Shown: in pieces, positions 1 through 8,775 of the stretch
How positions within the stretch are numbered: the first letter of the stretch is position 1
How the letters are laid out: the number at the start of each line of letters is the position of its first letter
From: Clostridium ganghwense
Lineage (GTDB): Bacteria > Bacillota > Clostridia > Clostridiales > Clostridiaceae
Direction: 5' to 3'
NCBI RefSeq assembly: GCF_026735165.1
Contig: NZ_JAPQES010000008.1
Coordinates: forward strand, 18,562 to 82,561
Length of the DNA stretch: 64,000 bases
Translations under genes and position numbers: made by a program
Notes under the pieces: model-generated
What the model was told of the DNA's origin: nothing
The model's database searches: none
What the model saw: the letters and a program-made list of their open reading frames with translations, nothing else

Positions 1-1
1 G

Positions 2-82
2 TTTAAGACTTACCTTAAAAATATAAAAGGGAACTGCGCTAAAACAGTAAATGTAAAACTATCAAGTTTAATTAACTTTTAG
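2..82 (+). CDS. C-terminal end of a gene entering from the left edge (partial)
   Basis: Frame 2 is open from the window edge for 26 codons to a TAG at 80-82, and its composition (Lys/Asn-rich with a hydrophobic last stretch) resembles the tail of a protein. The tail is too short to place in a family. In A/T-rich DNA an open run of this length can arise by chance, so the call is tentative. A gap of about 160 bases follows before the next gene. Confidence 0.35.
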   Translation, partial: FKTYLKNIKGNCAKTVNVKLSSLINF

Positions 83-162
83 AAAGAAAAAAATCATTAC
101 TAGGGGATATTGATAAGTAGAAAAGAGAATAATAGCAAATTATTCTTAATAATACAAACAAC

Positions 163-176
163 TTACATGAATGTAA
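163..176. promoter_or_regulatory. Palindromic operator upstream of bceRS
   Basis: TTACAT-GA-ATGTAA is a perfect 6+6 palindrome about 65 bases before the bceR start. A near copy (TGACAT-AT-ATGTAA) lies at 1960-1973 before the uppP-bceAB half. Shared palindromes before both transcription units suggest the binding site of the response regulator BceR. That is inferred from position and symmetry only. Confidence 0.5.
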
Positions 177-240
177 TGAAAAAAACATAAAAATATTGGT
201 ATAATTAATATGATTTTATAATTAATAAGGAGAAAATAAT

Positions 241-933
241 ATGGAGTATAAAATATATATTGTAGAAGATGATTTATCAATAAGTATGTTATTAAAAGAT
301 TATATTAATAAATATGGATTTGATGTAAAAGTAACAGAAAATTTTGAGGATATAATGAGGGAGTTTAATGAATTTAATCCTCAAGTAGTGTTACTAGATG
401 TTAACTTACCAAAATATGACGGATTTTATTGGTGTAGAAAGATAAGACAGCAATCAAAAATTCCTATAATTTTTATATCAGCTAGAGATAGTGGAATGGA
501 TCAGGTAATGGCACTTGAAAATGGAGCAGATGATTATATAATTAAACCTTTTTATTATGATGTTATTATGGCAAAAATAAAAAGTCATATAAGAAGAGCA
601 TTTGGAGATTATGCACCAAAGGCTGATGAAAAAATAGTTGAACTTCAAGGATTAAAGTTTTATCCAGAGAGAGCTGAAATAGAATTTAGAGATGAAAGGT
701 TAATTATAACTAAGAAGGAAGGAATATTATTAGAATATCTTATGGAGAAATACCCTAAGGTTGTAAATCGAGATTTTCTTTTAGAAAAGATATGGGATGA
801 TATTGAGTTTGTAGAAGAAAATACATTGAATGTTAATGTAAGTAGAATAAGGAAAAGACTTCAGCAGTTAGGAATAGATAATGGAATAGAAACCGTACGA
901 GGGGTAGGATATAGGTTAAATAAAACTTGGTAG
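241..933 (+). CDS. bceR: BceR-like OmpR-family response regulator
   Basis: This 230-residue cytoplasmic response regulator has an N-terminal receiver domain (about residues 4-115) with acidic residues E9-D10-D11, phospho-acceptor D53 in the LLDVNLP motif and conserved K102. A winged-helix OmpR/PhoB DNA-binding domain follows (about 130-228), ending in the usual VRGVGYRL motif. A GGAG site sits just before the ATG. The histidine kinase starts 12 bases downstream, and the uppP-bceAB block follows. This is the classical Bce arrangement, in which the regulator activates a peptide-antibiotic ABC transporter when flux through it is sensed. Family assignment is firm. The inducer (bacitracin or another lipid II-binding peptide) is inference. 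Confidence 0.9.
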   Translation: MEYKIYIVEDDLSISMLLKDYINKYGFDVKVTENFEDIMREFNEFNPQVVLLDVNLPKYDGFYWCRKIRQQSKIPIIFISARDSGMDQVMALENGADDYIIKPFYYDVIMAKIKSHIRRAFGDYAPKADEKIVELQGLKFYPERAEIEFRDERLIITKKEGILLEYLMEKYPKVVNRDFLLEKIWDDIEFVEENTLNVNVSRIRKRLQQLGIDNGIETVRGVGYRLNKTW

Positions 934-945
934 GGAGAAGAAAAA

Positions 946-1926
946 ATGAAGTTATTTATAAAAGATAATAGAGGATATATGATTATATACTTTATAAGTG
1001 TTCTTCTTACGTTAGGATATTTAGCTCTTTTAGGAACTATGAAAATTAGTGAATGTATATATATAGTATTATTTAATATCTTTATTTTAGGTTGTTTTTT
1101 ATTTTTTAGATATTATAAAAATAAAGAGGTATATAGGCTTTTAGAAAATGGGTTAAACAATTTAGAAGAATCCTTTATAGAATTAGGGAATTCAGTTTTA
1201 GGAGAAAATATCTCTAATGTTTTAAAGAAAGAGCATAACTTGTATGAAGCTGAAATTTTAAAAAGTAACAATACTTATAATGAACACATAACTTTTATAA
1301 ATCAGTGGGTTCATCAAATGAAAACACCTTTATCAGTAATACAGTTGCAGATTCAGGAATATGAAGGAGAAGAGTCTTTTGAGAGCATGAAAGGAGAAAT
1401 AAGTAAATTAAATAAGGGATTAAATATGGCAATGTATTTTGCTAGGCTTGATTCATTTCAAAAAGACTTTATAGTAGAAAAAGTTCCATTATATAAGTTA
1501 GTTATGAGTAAAGTTAATGAAGAAAAGCAGATGTTTATTAAAAATAGAATAATGCCAAAAGTTGAAATAGATGCTTCAATAGAAGTATATAGTGATGCTA
1601 AATGGATGAAATTTATATTAGAACAGCTTATTGTTAATGGAGTAAAATACTCTAAAGATAAGGGAAAAGAATTGATTATAAGAGCTTATGAGGAAGAAAA
1701 TACTGTTAAGCTAAGTATAATTGATAAAGGGTTAGGAATACCAAAAAAAGATATTAAAAGAGTTTTTGACCCATTTTTTACAGGAGAGAATGGACGTAAG
1801 TTTGGTGAATCCACTGGAATGGGATTATATATGGTTAAAAAAATTTGCGATAATTTAGATCATAAGGTATTTATCGATTCGAAAGTTGGAGATGGAACAA
1901 CTATTTCAATAGTGTTAAAAAAGTAG
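946..1926 (+). CDS. bceS: BceS-like intramembrane-sensing histidine kinase
   Basis: This 326-residue kinase starts with two close membrane helices (about residues 10-32 and 36-56) and almost no extracytoplasmic loop, the signature of intramembrane-sensing BceS kinases. They rely on the partner ABC transporter to detect the drug. The HisKA segment has phospho-acceptor H123 in a VHQMKTPLS motif, and the C-terminal HATPase domain shows an N box (VNGVKYS), DKGLGIP (G1) and GESTGMGLYM (G2). It follows bceR closely and probably shares its transcript. Its stop codon is the first arm of a terminator hairpin. Antibiotic specificity cannot be read from the sequence. Confidence 0.9.
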   Translation: MKLFIKDNRGYMIIYFISVLLTLGYLALLGTMKISECIYIVLFNIFILGCFLFFRYYKNKEVYRLLENGLNNLEESFIELGNSVLGENISNVLKKEHNLYEAEILKSNNTYNEHITFINQWVHQMKTPLSVIQLQIQEYEGEESFESMKGEISKLNKGLNMAMYFARLDSFQKDFIVEKVPLYKLVMSKVNEEKQMFIKNRIMPKVEIDASIEVYSDAKWMKFILEQLIVNGVKYSKDKGKELIIRAYEEENTVKLSIIDKGLGIPKKDIKRVFDPFFTGENGRKFGESTGMGLYMVKKICDNLDHKVFIDSKVGDGTTISIVLKK

Positions 1927-1950
1927 GATAGCATATCCTATTTTTTTTAT
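1924..1950 (+). terminator. Intrinsic terminator after bceS
   Basis: A 7-bp perfect stem (TAGGATA / TATCCTA, loop GCA) begins on the bceS stop codon and is followed by a run of nine T. It separates the bceRS unit from uppP-bceAB. Confidence 0.75.
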
Positions 1951-1959
1951 GAAGAAGTG

Positions 1960-1973
1960 TGACATATATGTAA
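1960..1973. promoter_or_regulatory. Second copy of the Bce-type operator, before uppP-bceAB
   Basis: TGACAT-AT-ATGTAA matches the palindrome at 163-176 with one mismatched half-site base. It lies about 80 bases before the uppP start, just after the bceS terminator, where a BceR-controlled promoter would be expected. The functional link is inference. Confidence 0.45.
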
Positions 1974-2053
1974 TACTTCTGTAAGGTTTGAAGATAGTAT
2001 ATTGATATAGAATCCATTAAACTAAATACATAAGTATTAGTTTTGAAGGAGAG

Positions 2054-2917
2054 ATGAGTATGGTCATGAATATAATATTTATATTAAAAGCTATTATAAT
2101 AGCAGTTGTAGAGGGACTTACAGAATTTATTCCTGTATCTTCTACAGGGCATATGATATTAGTTGGAAGTGCAATTAAATTTAATGGTGAATTTGCTAAG
2201 ATGTTTGAGGTTGTAATTCAACTTGGAGCAATATTAGCAGTAGTAGTTCTTTATTAGAAAAAGATTAAAGAGAGTATAATCGAATTCTTTAAATTTATAT
2301 TTACTAGAGGTAAAGAAGGTAAGAATGGATTTAAATTTGGAGTTAACGTTATAACAGCATCCATTCCTATTGGAGTTATAGGCGTACTATTTTATCATAG
2401 AATAAAAGCATTATTTAGACCAGAGGCAGTAATTGTAGGATTTATAGTAGGTGGTATTTTATTATGGATAATAGAAAATGTGTTTAGAAAGAAAGAACAT
2501 GCTGTAAAGGATATAGATAGTATAACGTTTCTTCAAGCTTTAAAGGTAGGATTATTACAGATTCTAGCTGTATGGCCTGGGATGTCAAGAAGTGCATCTA
2601 CTATAATGGGGGGGTGGATTGCAGGTATATCAACACCAATAGCAGCAGAATTTTCATTCTTTTTAGCTATTCCAGCAATGATAGGATCAACAGGAAAGGA
2701 TTTGTTTGAATTTGATTATTCTATAATGACACCAACCTTATGGATTGCATTAATATTAGGTTTTATTGTTGCATTCATAGTGTCAATAATAGTTATGGAT
2801 AAGTTTGTTAGCTATTTAAAAAAGAAGCCTATGAAGATATTTGCAGTATATAGAATTTTAGCAGGTGCTTTACTTGGTGCGTTAGTATTTACTAAGGTTA
2901 TAGAGTTAACTGTATAG
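2054..2917 (+). pseudogene. uppP: Undecaprenyl-diphosphatase (UppP/BacA) interrupted by an in-frame TAG
   Basis: UppP recycles the lipid carrier undecaprenyl pyrophosphate at the membrane, and extra copies give bacitracin resistance. The first 67 codons encode the family's [14 protein letters not shown] signature. A TAG at 2255-2257 (codon 68) then interrupts the frame, and the same frame continues to 2917 with the second signature PGMSRSAST and several membrane helices. The stop falls where homologues usually have Trp, so a single TGG-to-TAG change would explain it. Total length (287 codons) is normal and there is no other lesion. It sits between bceRS and bceAB with a good AAGGAGA site. Either the gene is recently inactivated or the base is a sequencing error. 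Confidence 0.85.
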
Positions 2918-2931
2918 AGGGGAAGATTAAA

Positions 2932-3678
2932 ATGGAGATTTTAAAGGTTAGAAATTTGAAAAAGGTATATGGTAAGAAGATTATATTTAGTGCTTTAGAT
3001 AATATAAGCTTTAACATAGAAGATGGTGAGTTCGTAGGAATTATGGGACCTTCAGGAAGTGGGAAGACTACACTTTTAAATATGATTTCTACAGTAGATA
3101 AACCAACTTCAGGAGAAATAATCATAAAGGATAAGAATCCGCTAATTCTTAAGGGAGAAGAACTAGCTTTATTTAGAAGAAGAGAATTAGGCTTTGTATT
3201 TCAAGATTTTAACCTATTAGATACATTAACCATTGGAGAAAATATAGTATTACCATTAACTTTGGATGGTGTATCAATTAAAGAACAGGAGAAAAAATTA
3301 GAAAGAGTAGCAAAAATTCTTGGAATAGAGAGCTTATTAGAGAATCGAACTTTTGAGGTATCAGGAGGTCAAGCACAAAGGGCAGCTATAGCAAGAGCAT
3401 TAATACATAATCCTTCCATGCTTTTAGCTGATGAACCTACTGGTAATCTAGATTCAAAAGCATCAAAAACAGTGATGGAGTTATTTGAGAAGATAAATAA
3501 AGAGGAGAAGGTAACTACTATGATGGTTACACATGACCCTTTAGCTGCTAGCTATTCTAATAGAATACTTTTTATAAAGGATGGTTCTATATACAATGAA
3601 ATCTATAAAGGGGATAGTAGACAACAGTTCTACCAAGAAATAATAGATGTACTTGCATTATTAGGAGGCGGAAACTAA
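2932..3678 (+). CDS. bceA: BceA-like ABC transporter ATPase
   Basis: This 248-residue ABC ATPase of the MacB/LolD/BceA group has Walker A GPSGSGKTT (residues 39-47), a Q-loop in VFQDFNLLD, signature VSGGQAQRAA, Walker B LLADEPTGNLDS and the switch His in VTHDP. It powers the FtsX-type permease encoded immediately after it; the two genes overlap by one base (TAATG). Bce-type transporters free undecaprenyl-pyrophosphate or lipid II from bound peptide antibiotics and signal flux to BceS. The position directly after bceRS-uppP fits that role. The drug specificity is inferred from the family. Confidence 0.92.
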   Translation: MEILKVRNLKKVYGKKIIFSALDNISFNIEDGEFVGIMGPSGSGKTTLLNMISTVDKPTSGEIIIKDKNPLILKGEELALFRRRELGFVFQDFNLLDTLTIGENIVLPLTLDGVSIKEQEKKLERVAKILGIESLLENRTFEVSGGQAQRAAIARALIHNPSMLLADEPTGNLDSKASKTVMELFEKINKEEKVTTMMVTHDPLAASYSNRILFIKDGSIYNEIYKGDSRQQFYQEIIDVLALLGGGN

Positions 3679-5540
3679 TGGATTTCAGAGAATTTGCTAC
3701 TAGAAATGTAATAAGAAATATTAGGGCTTATTTTGCATATTTCTTGAGTAGTACTATATCCGCAGCATTATTATTTTCTTTTACCATGCTGATATTACAT
3801 CCCAACTTAAATATTGCTGTATTTCCAGAGTATTTACAAGAGGGAATAAGGTTAACAATAGTGATTGCATATTTATTTTTATGTTTCTTTGTATTTTATT
3901 CTGTAAGTGTATTTTTAAAGAGTAGATTTAAAGAATTTGGTATATTGTATATTTTGGGAGCTTCAGACAAACAAATTAAAAGGATGATTGGAATTGAAAA
4001 TATATTAATTAGTTCTGTTTCGGGGGTATCAGGAGTTATATTAGGATTAGTTTTTTCTAAAATATTTTTAGTTGCTAGTGGAAAGCTATTAGGCTATAAT
4101 GCTTTGCTATTCTATTTTCCACTTAAAGCCATGATAATAACTTTAGTATCTTTTGTTCTAATGGGAATTTTAATTTCAATTTTTGTTACATCTATTATAA
4201 AAGAAGATGAGGTTTTAACTTTGCTTAAAGGAACACAAAAGCCAAAGAGTGAGCCAAAAACTTCAACTATTCTTTCACTATTATGTGCAGGATTATTGAT
4301 TGGAGGATATTATTTTTCTATCACATCAACTATGAATAATATAGCCTATAGAATTATACCTGTAACAGCAGTAGTTATAATTGCAACATATTTACTATTC
4401 TCGCAATTAAGTGTTTTTATAATAAAGCTTTTAAAAAAGAATAGAGAATTTTATATGAATAAAATAACTGTATTATGGGTTTCAAACCTTTTATATAGGA
4501 TAAAGGATAATACAAGAATGTTCTTTTTAATTACAATAACTTCAGCAGTAGCATTTACATCCATTGGAGGAGTATCTGCTTTTTGGATAAACAAGGAGGT
4601 AGAGGTTACTAAAAACTTTCCTCAAGCATTTTTTCATGCATCAAATAAAAAGGATTATGAAAGATTAGGTTTTATAGAAGATTCTTTAAAGAAAGAAAAA
4701 TATAATTACACTAAAGTTGAAGGGGAGATCAAGACCATATCACATAGGAGAAATACTATAGCATTAAATATAATTGATGAAAGTACCTATCATAGGTTAG
4801 CTAGATCATTTGGAGAGAAAGCAATAGACTTCAATAGTAATGAGGCAATAGCGGGAAAACCCTTAATTAGTGACAAGAAAGATAATATTTTATTAAATAA
4901 TATTAATATAAAAGTTGTTTCAAGGTTAGATGAAAGAATAATTCCTGCATTATATGATGAGTTATATATTTTGAAGGATGACGAATATAAGAAAATCAAA
5001 GGTTCAACTGTTTCATTTTGTGCATTTAATGTAATCAATTATAAGGATACTTTGGACATTTGTAAAAGTTATAATGAAAAATTTAAGCAAGATAAGTATA
5101 GTGAAGATTATGTTATTTTAATGAAAGCTGATATATTAGAATCACATAAAATTGGATATGGAGTGGTTATGTTCTTAACTATATTTATAGGAATAATTTT
5201 CTTTGTAACTACAGGAAGTTTCTTATATAACAAATACTATATGGATGTTGCAGAAGATAAGGTGAAGTATGGACAGTTGAATAAAATAGGATTGACTTTT
5301 AAAGAAATAAAAAAGGTGTCTACTATTGAGATAGGAGTGTTATTTTTATTACCTTATATTGTGGCAGTAATACATTCCTTTTTTGCACTAAAAGCATTAA
5401 AAAATGCTTTTGGAATGGAGGTAAGTACGGCAGCATTTCTTGTAATGGGTAGTTTCTTGATTATACAAATAATATATTTTTTGATTATAAAGGGCAACTA
5501 TTTATTAGAGATAAAAAGAAGTCTATCAAACAGAATATAA
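3678..5540 (+). CDS. bceB: BceB-like FtsX-family permease
   Basis: This 620-residue membrane protein fits the BceB plan: an N-terminal helix and a three-helix FtsX block (to about residue 170), further helices around 195-255 and 275-300, a large soluble extracytoplasmic domain of roughly 200 residues (about 305-490) and a final three-helix FtsX block. The outer domain is the part that recognises the antibiotic-target complex and sets the signal in this family. It starts from a GGAGG site inside the end of bceA and is translationally coupled to it. No lesion is seen, so the transporter looks functional even though the neighbouring uppP is broken. Confidence 0.9.
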   Translation: MDFREFATRNVIRNIRAYFAYFLSSTISAALLFSFTMLILHPNLNIAVFPEYLQEGIRLTIVIAYLFLCFFVFYSVSVFLKSRFKEFGILYILGASDKQIKRMIGIENILISSVSGVSGVILGLVFSKIFLVASGKLLGYNALLFYFPLKAMIITLVSFVLMGILISIFVTSIIKEDEVLTLLKGTQKPKSEPKTSTILSLLCAGLLIGGYYFSITSTMNNIAYRIIPVTAVVIIATYLLFSQLSVFIIKLLKKNREFYMNKITVLWVSNLLYRIKDNTRMFFLITITSAVAFTSIGGVSAFWINKEVEVTKNFPQAFFHASNKKDYERLGFIEDSLKKEKYNYTKVEGEIKTISHRRNTIALNIIDESTYHRLARSFGEKAIDFNSNEAIAGKPLISDKKDNILLNNINIKVVSRLDERIIPALYDELYILKDDEYKKIKGSTVSFCAFNVINYKDTLDICKSYNEKFKQDKYSEDYVILMKADILESHKIGYGVVMFLTIFIGIIFFVTTGSFLYNKYYMDVAEDKVKYGQLNKIGLTFKEIKKVSTIEIGVLFLLPYIVAVIHSFFALKALKNAFGMEVSTAAFLVMGSFLIIQIIYFLIIKGNYLLEIKRSLSNRI

Positions 5541-5637
5541 ATGATAAAGGGCTGTAAATATAGTGGTTATTAATGAATAATTAGGATAATCATGCTAGAA
5601 TATAACCAAGATAAAAATTTAAGAGTGGTGAATACAA

Positions 5638-6048
5638 ATGAAGATAGCTAAAATCATGGAAACTACTATGGCTCAACCCTTAGCATATATTGAAAAACAA
5701 CTAAAATCCAATTTTATAGGTCTTGGGTGGGAAATTGAGCATATAGAAGATTTGAGAACTGTAGAAGGGAACAGAGTTAAAATTTATTTTGGCGTTACCT
5801 CACCTTATGGGGGAGTAAACTTCGTATCATTTATAAATCATGGTGGGGGATATGTTCCATATTATATTAAATTGACAGAGATTGATGATTATGAAACGAA
5901 AGTGATGGTTGCAATAACAGGTACAGAAAATGTAAATGGTGATTGTGGTGGTGGAAATAGCAATATTGCAAAGCAAGTGTTGGAAATGTGTGAAAAAGAT
6001 TGCATGAATAAATCTTTTAAAGAAAAAGTAAGAAATTTTTTCAAATAA
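5638..6048 (+). CDS. Hypothetical protein, 136 aa
   Basis: I do not recognise this protein. It is soluble, with no signal peptide or membrane helix. The first third looks amphipathic-helical, the middle is beta-rich with Gly-rich turns (YGGVN, HGGGYVP), and there is a Gly/Asn-rich loop with one Cys (GDCGGGNSN) near residue 105. The last part is Lys-rich and helical, with two more Cys. A GTGG-type site precedes the ATG. It lies alone between the bce module and the PadR gene, and no operon partner is evident. Confidence 0.6.
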   Translation: MKIAKIMETTMAQPLAYIEKQLKSNFIGLGWEIEHIEDLRTVEGNRVKIYFGVTSPYGGVNFVSFINHGGGYVPYYIKLTEIDDYETKVMVAITGTENVNGDCGGGNSNIAKQVLEMCEKDCMNKSFKEKVRNFFK

Positions 6049-6102
6049 AACTATATAACGGTAAGGAGATTTTTGTATTTAACATTAAGTTATGAAATAA
6101 TA

Positions 6103-6131
6103 TTGACATTATCCAATGTTGGATATATTAT
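6103..6131 (+). promoter_or_regulatory. padR promoter with overlapping palindromic operator
   Basis: A -35 TTGACA (6103-6108) and a -10-like TATTAT (6126-6131) are separated by 17 bases. Between them lies ATCCAA-TG-TTGGAT (6111-6124), a perfect palindrome. The same 14-mer recurs at 6827-6840 before the downstream flavodoxin gene. A repressor on this site would block RNA polymerase, so PadR autorepression is the simple reading. Confidence 0.65.
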
Positions 6132-6170
6132 GTTAATGTACAATATTAGATAATATGGAGGTTTAAATAA

Positions 6171-6788
6171 ATGATTAAAGCATTCATTTTATATTATTTA
6201 AGTATAAAGCCTACTCATGGTTATGAGATTCAAAAGTTTATTCAAGGAAACCATATGGATAGTTGGACTAAAATTCAGTCAGGGTCTATATATTATGCAC
6301 TAGGTAAGCTTGAAAAACAAGGATTAATAGAGCTTTTGAAAAAAGAAGAAGTTAAAGCTAAAGGAAGAAAGGTTTATAAAATAACTGACAAAGGTAAACA
6401 AGAATTAGAGGAATGCTTAAAAGAAGAATTAGATAAGAAGATTTATGATATAGGATCAGATAAGTTTATTATACATCCTATATTGAATGGTATTGAAAAA
6501 AAAGAAATTATAGCACATGTAGAAAAACATATTAAGTTACTTAAAGAAAAGAAAAAAGAAACTGAAAAGTGGCAAAATATAAAAGTAAATAAAGATACTT
6601 TAAAAGTAGAAGTTGTTTGTTTTGAAATGATGATATCAAGTTTAGACTATCAAATTAAATGGCATGAAGCTTTACTTGAAGAAATGGATTTTTGCATGGA
6701 TTTAAGTAAACAAATATCAGATTTTATTAAAGCAGTAGATTTTTCTAAAGTAGAGAATATAGGAGAAGTTATGGGTAAGCCTATCTAG
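6171..6788 (+). CDS. PadR-family transcriptional regulator
   Basis: This 205-residue protein begins with the PadR winged helix (about residues 1-80), including the THGYEIQ segment, the SGSIYYALGKLEKQGLI recognition region and the beta wing with YKITDKGKQEL. A C-terminal helical domain (about 90-200) of the Vir_act_alpha_C type used for dimerisation follows. PadR proteins usually repress detoxification or transport genes and release DNA when a ligand binds. The ATCCAATGTTGGAT palindrome in its own promoter and before the flavodoxin-like gene 100 bases downstream suggests that it controls both. The ligand is unknown. Confidence 0.88.
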   Translation: MIKAFILYYLSIKPTHGYEIQKFIQGNHMDSWTKIQSGSIYYALGKLEKQGLIELLKKEEVKAKGRKVYKITDKGKQELEECLKEELDKKIYDIGSDKFIIHPILNGIEKKEIIAHVEKHIKLLKEKKKETEKWQNIKVNKDTLKVEVVCFEMMISSLDYQIKWHEALLEEMDFCMDLSKQISDFIKAVDFSKVENIGEVMGKPI

Positions 6789-6826
6789 TTTTTATAATCT
6801 AGGTAGGTTAATTTCAAAACTTTGAT

Positions 6827-6840
6827 ATCCAATGTTGGAT
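6827..6840. promoter_or_regulatory. Second PadR operator, before the flavodoxin-like gene
   Basis: This is an exact copy of the ATCCAA-TG-TTGGAT palindrome in the padR promoter, placed about 50 bases before the next start codon. Two identical sites within 720 bases on either side of padR argue for one regulator acting on both genes. Confidence 0.6.
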
Positions 6841-6887
6841 AGGTGTGGATTAAAAATATATTTAAGAAAGTAAGGGGAGAATTATAA

Positions 6888-7676
6888 ATGAAAATATTAG
6901 TGTTGATGGGAAGCCCACGAAAAAAAGATTCATATAATGTATGTAAATTGATAGAAGATGAAATGAAAGAAGAAAGTAACATAGAGTTTGAATATGTATA
7001 TTTAAAAAATCTTAATATTGAAGATTGTAGAGGGTGCAGCTTGTGCTTTCACAAAGGAGAAGATTATTGCCCCATAAAAGATGATTTAAAAAAATTAAAA
7101 GAAAAGATCATAAAAGCAGATGGTATCATATTTGCATCACCAGTATATGCATGTCAAATAACAGGCTCTTTTAAACGAGTGATAGAGAGACTTTCTTATC
7201 TATTTCATAGACCACAACTTGTTTCAAAACCAGCCCTTACTATTGTTACAACACAAGGCGGAGGACAAAAGGAAGTAACAAAATATCTTAAAATGACAGC
7301 CTGCGGATGGGGATGTAATTTAATAGGTTCAATTGAAATTGTTTCTCCTATGTTTTTTAAAGGAAAGGATAATAAACTATTTAAGCAAAAGCATTTTGAT
7401 AAGAACAGTAAAAGTATTAGAAACTTTGCTAAAGATTTTTACGAAGCAATAAAAAGTGATAAGCTACTTTCCCCAGGATTTTATGAAATATATATGTTTA
7501 ATTGTTTAAGAAGTAAAACATACACTTCAAAACTAGACTATAAATATTGGGAGAGCAAAGGATGGTTAGATTCAACTTATTATTATGATGTAAAGATTAG
7601 TACAGTAAAAAGATTATTTGGATTTACTATAAATAAAATAATAAAATGTATGTGGAAAAGAATGACGAGGGAGTAG
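6888..7676 (+). CDS. Flavodoxin-family NAD(P)H-dependent FMN reductase
   Basis: This 262-residue cytoplasmic protein has a flavodoxin-like fold in its first 180 residues: an N-terminal phosphate-binding loop MGSPRKKDSYN (about 7-17), a Cys-rich segment CRGCSLCF...CP (about 47-62) as in iron-sulfur flavoprotein or WrbA-like reductases, and a SPVYACQ flavin-contact loop (about 85). The C-terminal 80 residues are basic and aromatic and lack a known domain. Such proteins reduce quinones, nitro compounds or other electrophiles. With a PadR operator in front it looks like an inducible detoxification enzyme. A decayed copy of its promoter and first codons lies at 15780-15902. Confidence 0.82.
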   Translation: MKILVLMGSPRKKDSYNVCKLIEDEMKEESNIEFEYVYLKNLNIEDCRGCSLCFHKGEDYCPIKDDLKKLKEKIIKADGIIFASPVYACQITGSFKRVIERLSYLFHRPQLVSKPALTIVTTQGGGQKEVTKYLKMTACGWGCNLIGSIEIVSPMFFKGKDNKLFKQKHFDKNSKSIRNFAKDFYEAIKSDKLLSPGFYEIYMFNCLRSKTYTSKLDYKYWESKGWLDSTYYYDVKISTVKRLFGFTINKIIKCMWKRMTRE

Positions 7677-7727
7677 AGAAAGTTACAAATTAGTGAAGAA
7701 AAAAAAGATATTTTTTTTAAAACCAAT

Positions 7728-7753
7728 AAAATAGGAGCAAGTGCTCCTATTTT
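7728..7753. terminator. Bidirectional terminator between convergent genes
   Basis: A perfect 11-bp stem (AAAATAGGAGC / GCTCCTATTTT) with loop AAGT lies between the convergent flavodoxin and LysR genes. The A and T ends let it serve both strands. Confidence 0.85.
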
Positions 7754-7790
7754 AATACATACTTAAAATCCAATCGTCCATTTAACTCCA

Positions 7791-8654
7791 TTACAATATC
7801 ATTTCTAACCAATTTTTTATTGCAATAGAATCTTTTTTACTTTTATTAATTAACATATATATTTGTCTTGTGGGTATTATTGAATCTTTTATTTTTATGT
7901 GTATTAATTCTCCAGATTCCAGTTCATTATTAACAGAGGATTTTGTAACAAATGCATAGCCAAATCCTTCTTTAACAAAATCAATTACATAAGAAGTTTC
8001 ATCAACTGAGAGTCTTAGTAATGGGCTATCTCCAAAAAGTTTACTTAACCATTTGAAAAAATCTTCTCCTAAATCTGCATAAAGTAAAGGTAATTGCATT
8101 AAATCTACGTAAGAAATTTCTGCTTCAAGTATTATTTTATTTTTAGGACTTGTCACTAGGATTATCTCATCTTCTAAAAAATCAATAACTTCAAATTTAC
8201 TTAATTTCGATTTTGTATAAACAAATCCAATATCTAATATACCATCACCTAATAGTTTAATAATTTCTTCTGAATGATTAACTTTAAGTTTTATCGCAAT
8301 ATTAGGAAAAGTTAAAAAATATTCTTTTATTATTGGCGATATAATACCCTTATATATAGAATCTACTAATCCCAATGCTAATCTATCCTCATATATTCCT
8401 ATAGATCTAGCTTTTATTATTCCATCTTTTTTTAACATAAGCATTCTTTTAGCATATGGTAGAAAAGCCTCTCCTGATGGTGTAAGTCTTACATTTTTAT
8501 TATTTCTTATAAATAAATTTTTTCCCACGTATTTTTCAAGTTCATTTATTCTGTTTGAAATTGTTGATTGAACTAAATATTGCATTTCAGCAGTTTTAGT
8601 AAAATTTCCGTTTTCTGCAAGAAGTACAAAGGTTTCAATTGCTTCAATATTCAT
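7791..8654 (-). CDS. LysR-family transcriptional regulator
   Basis: This 287-residue LysR-type regulator has an N-terminal winged helix (residues 1-60, NIEAIETFVLLAENGNFTKTA and TISNRINELEK) and a LysR substrate-binding domain (about 90-285). The start was placed at 8654, not at the ATG 12 bases upstream, because GGAGG stands 5 bases before it and the upstream ATG leaves no such site. It is transcribed divergently from ispG across about 120 bases, the usual layout when a LysR regulator controls its neighbour. The effector cannot be inferred. Confidence 0.88.
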   Translation of the reverse strand: MNIEAIETFVLLAENGNFTKTAEMQYLVQSTISNRINELEKYVGKNLFIRNNKNVRLTPSGEAFLPYAKRMLMLKKDGIIKARSIGIYEDRLALGLVDSIYKGIISPIIKEYFLTFPNIAIKLKVNHSEEIIKLLGDGILDIGFVYTKSKLSKFEVIDFLEDEIILVTSPKNKIILEAEISYVDLMQLPLLYADLGEDFFKWLSKLFGDSPLLRLSVDETSYVIDFVKEGFGYAFVTKSSVNNELESGELIHIKIKDSIIPTRQIYMLINKSKKDSIAIKNWLEMIL

Positions 8655-8775
8655 AAATACCTCCATCTATTATTTCGATTGTTATTATTAATATAATTCG
8701 TTTTTAAAATTGAATATCCTTTACTATACTATACATAAGTTCAAAGAAATATAAAAAATAAAAGGAGATTAGATA

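Noticed and set aside
2898..3125. Minus-strand ORF of 75 codons antisense to bceA
   Set aside because: It lies wholly opposite a clear ABC ATPase, and has no ribosome binding site or family pattern.
4790..5038. Minus-strand ORF antisense to bceB
   Set aside because: It is a shadow of the A/T-rich coding strand of an intact permease.
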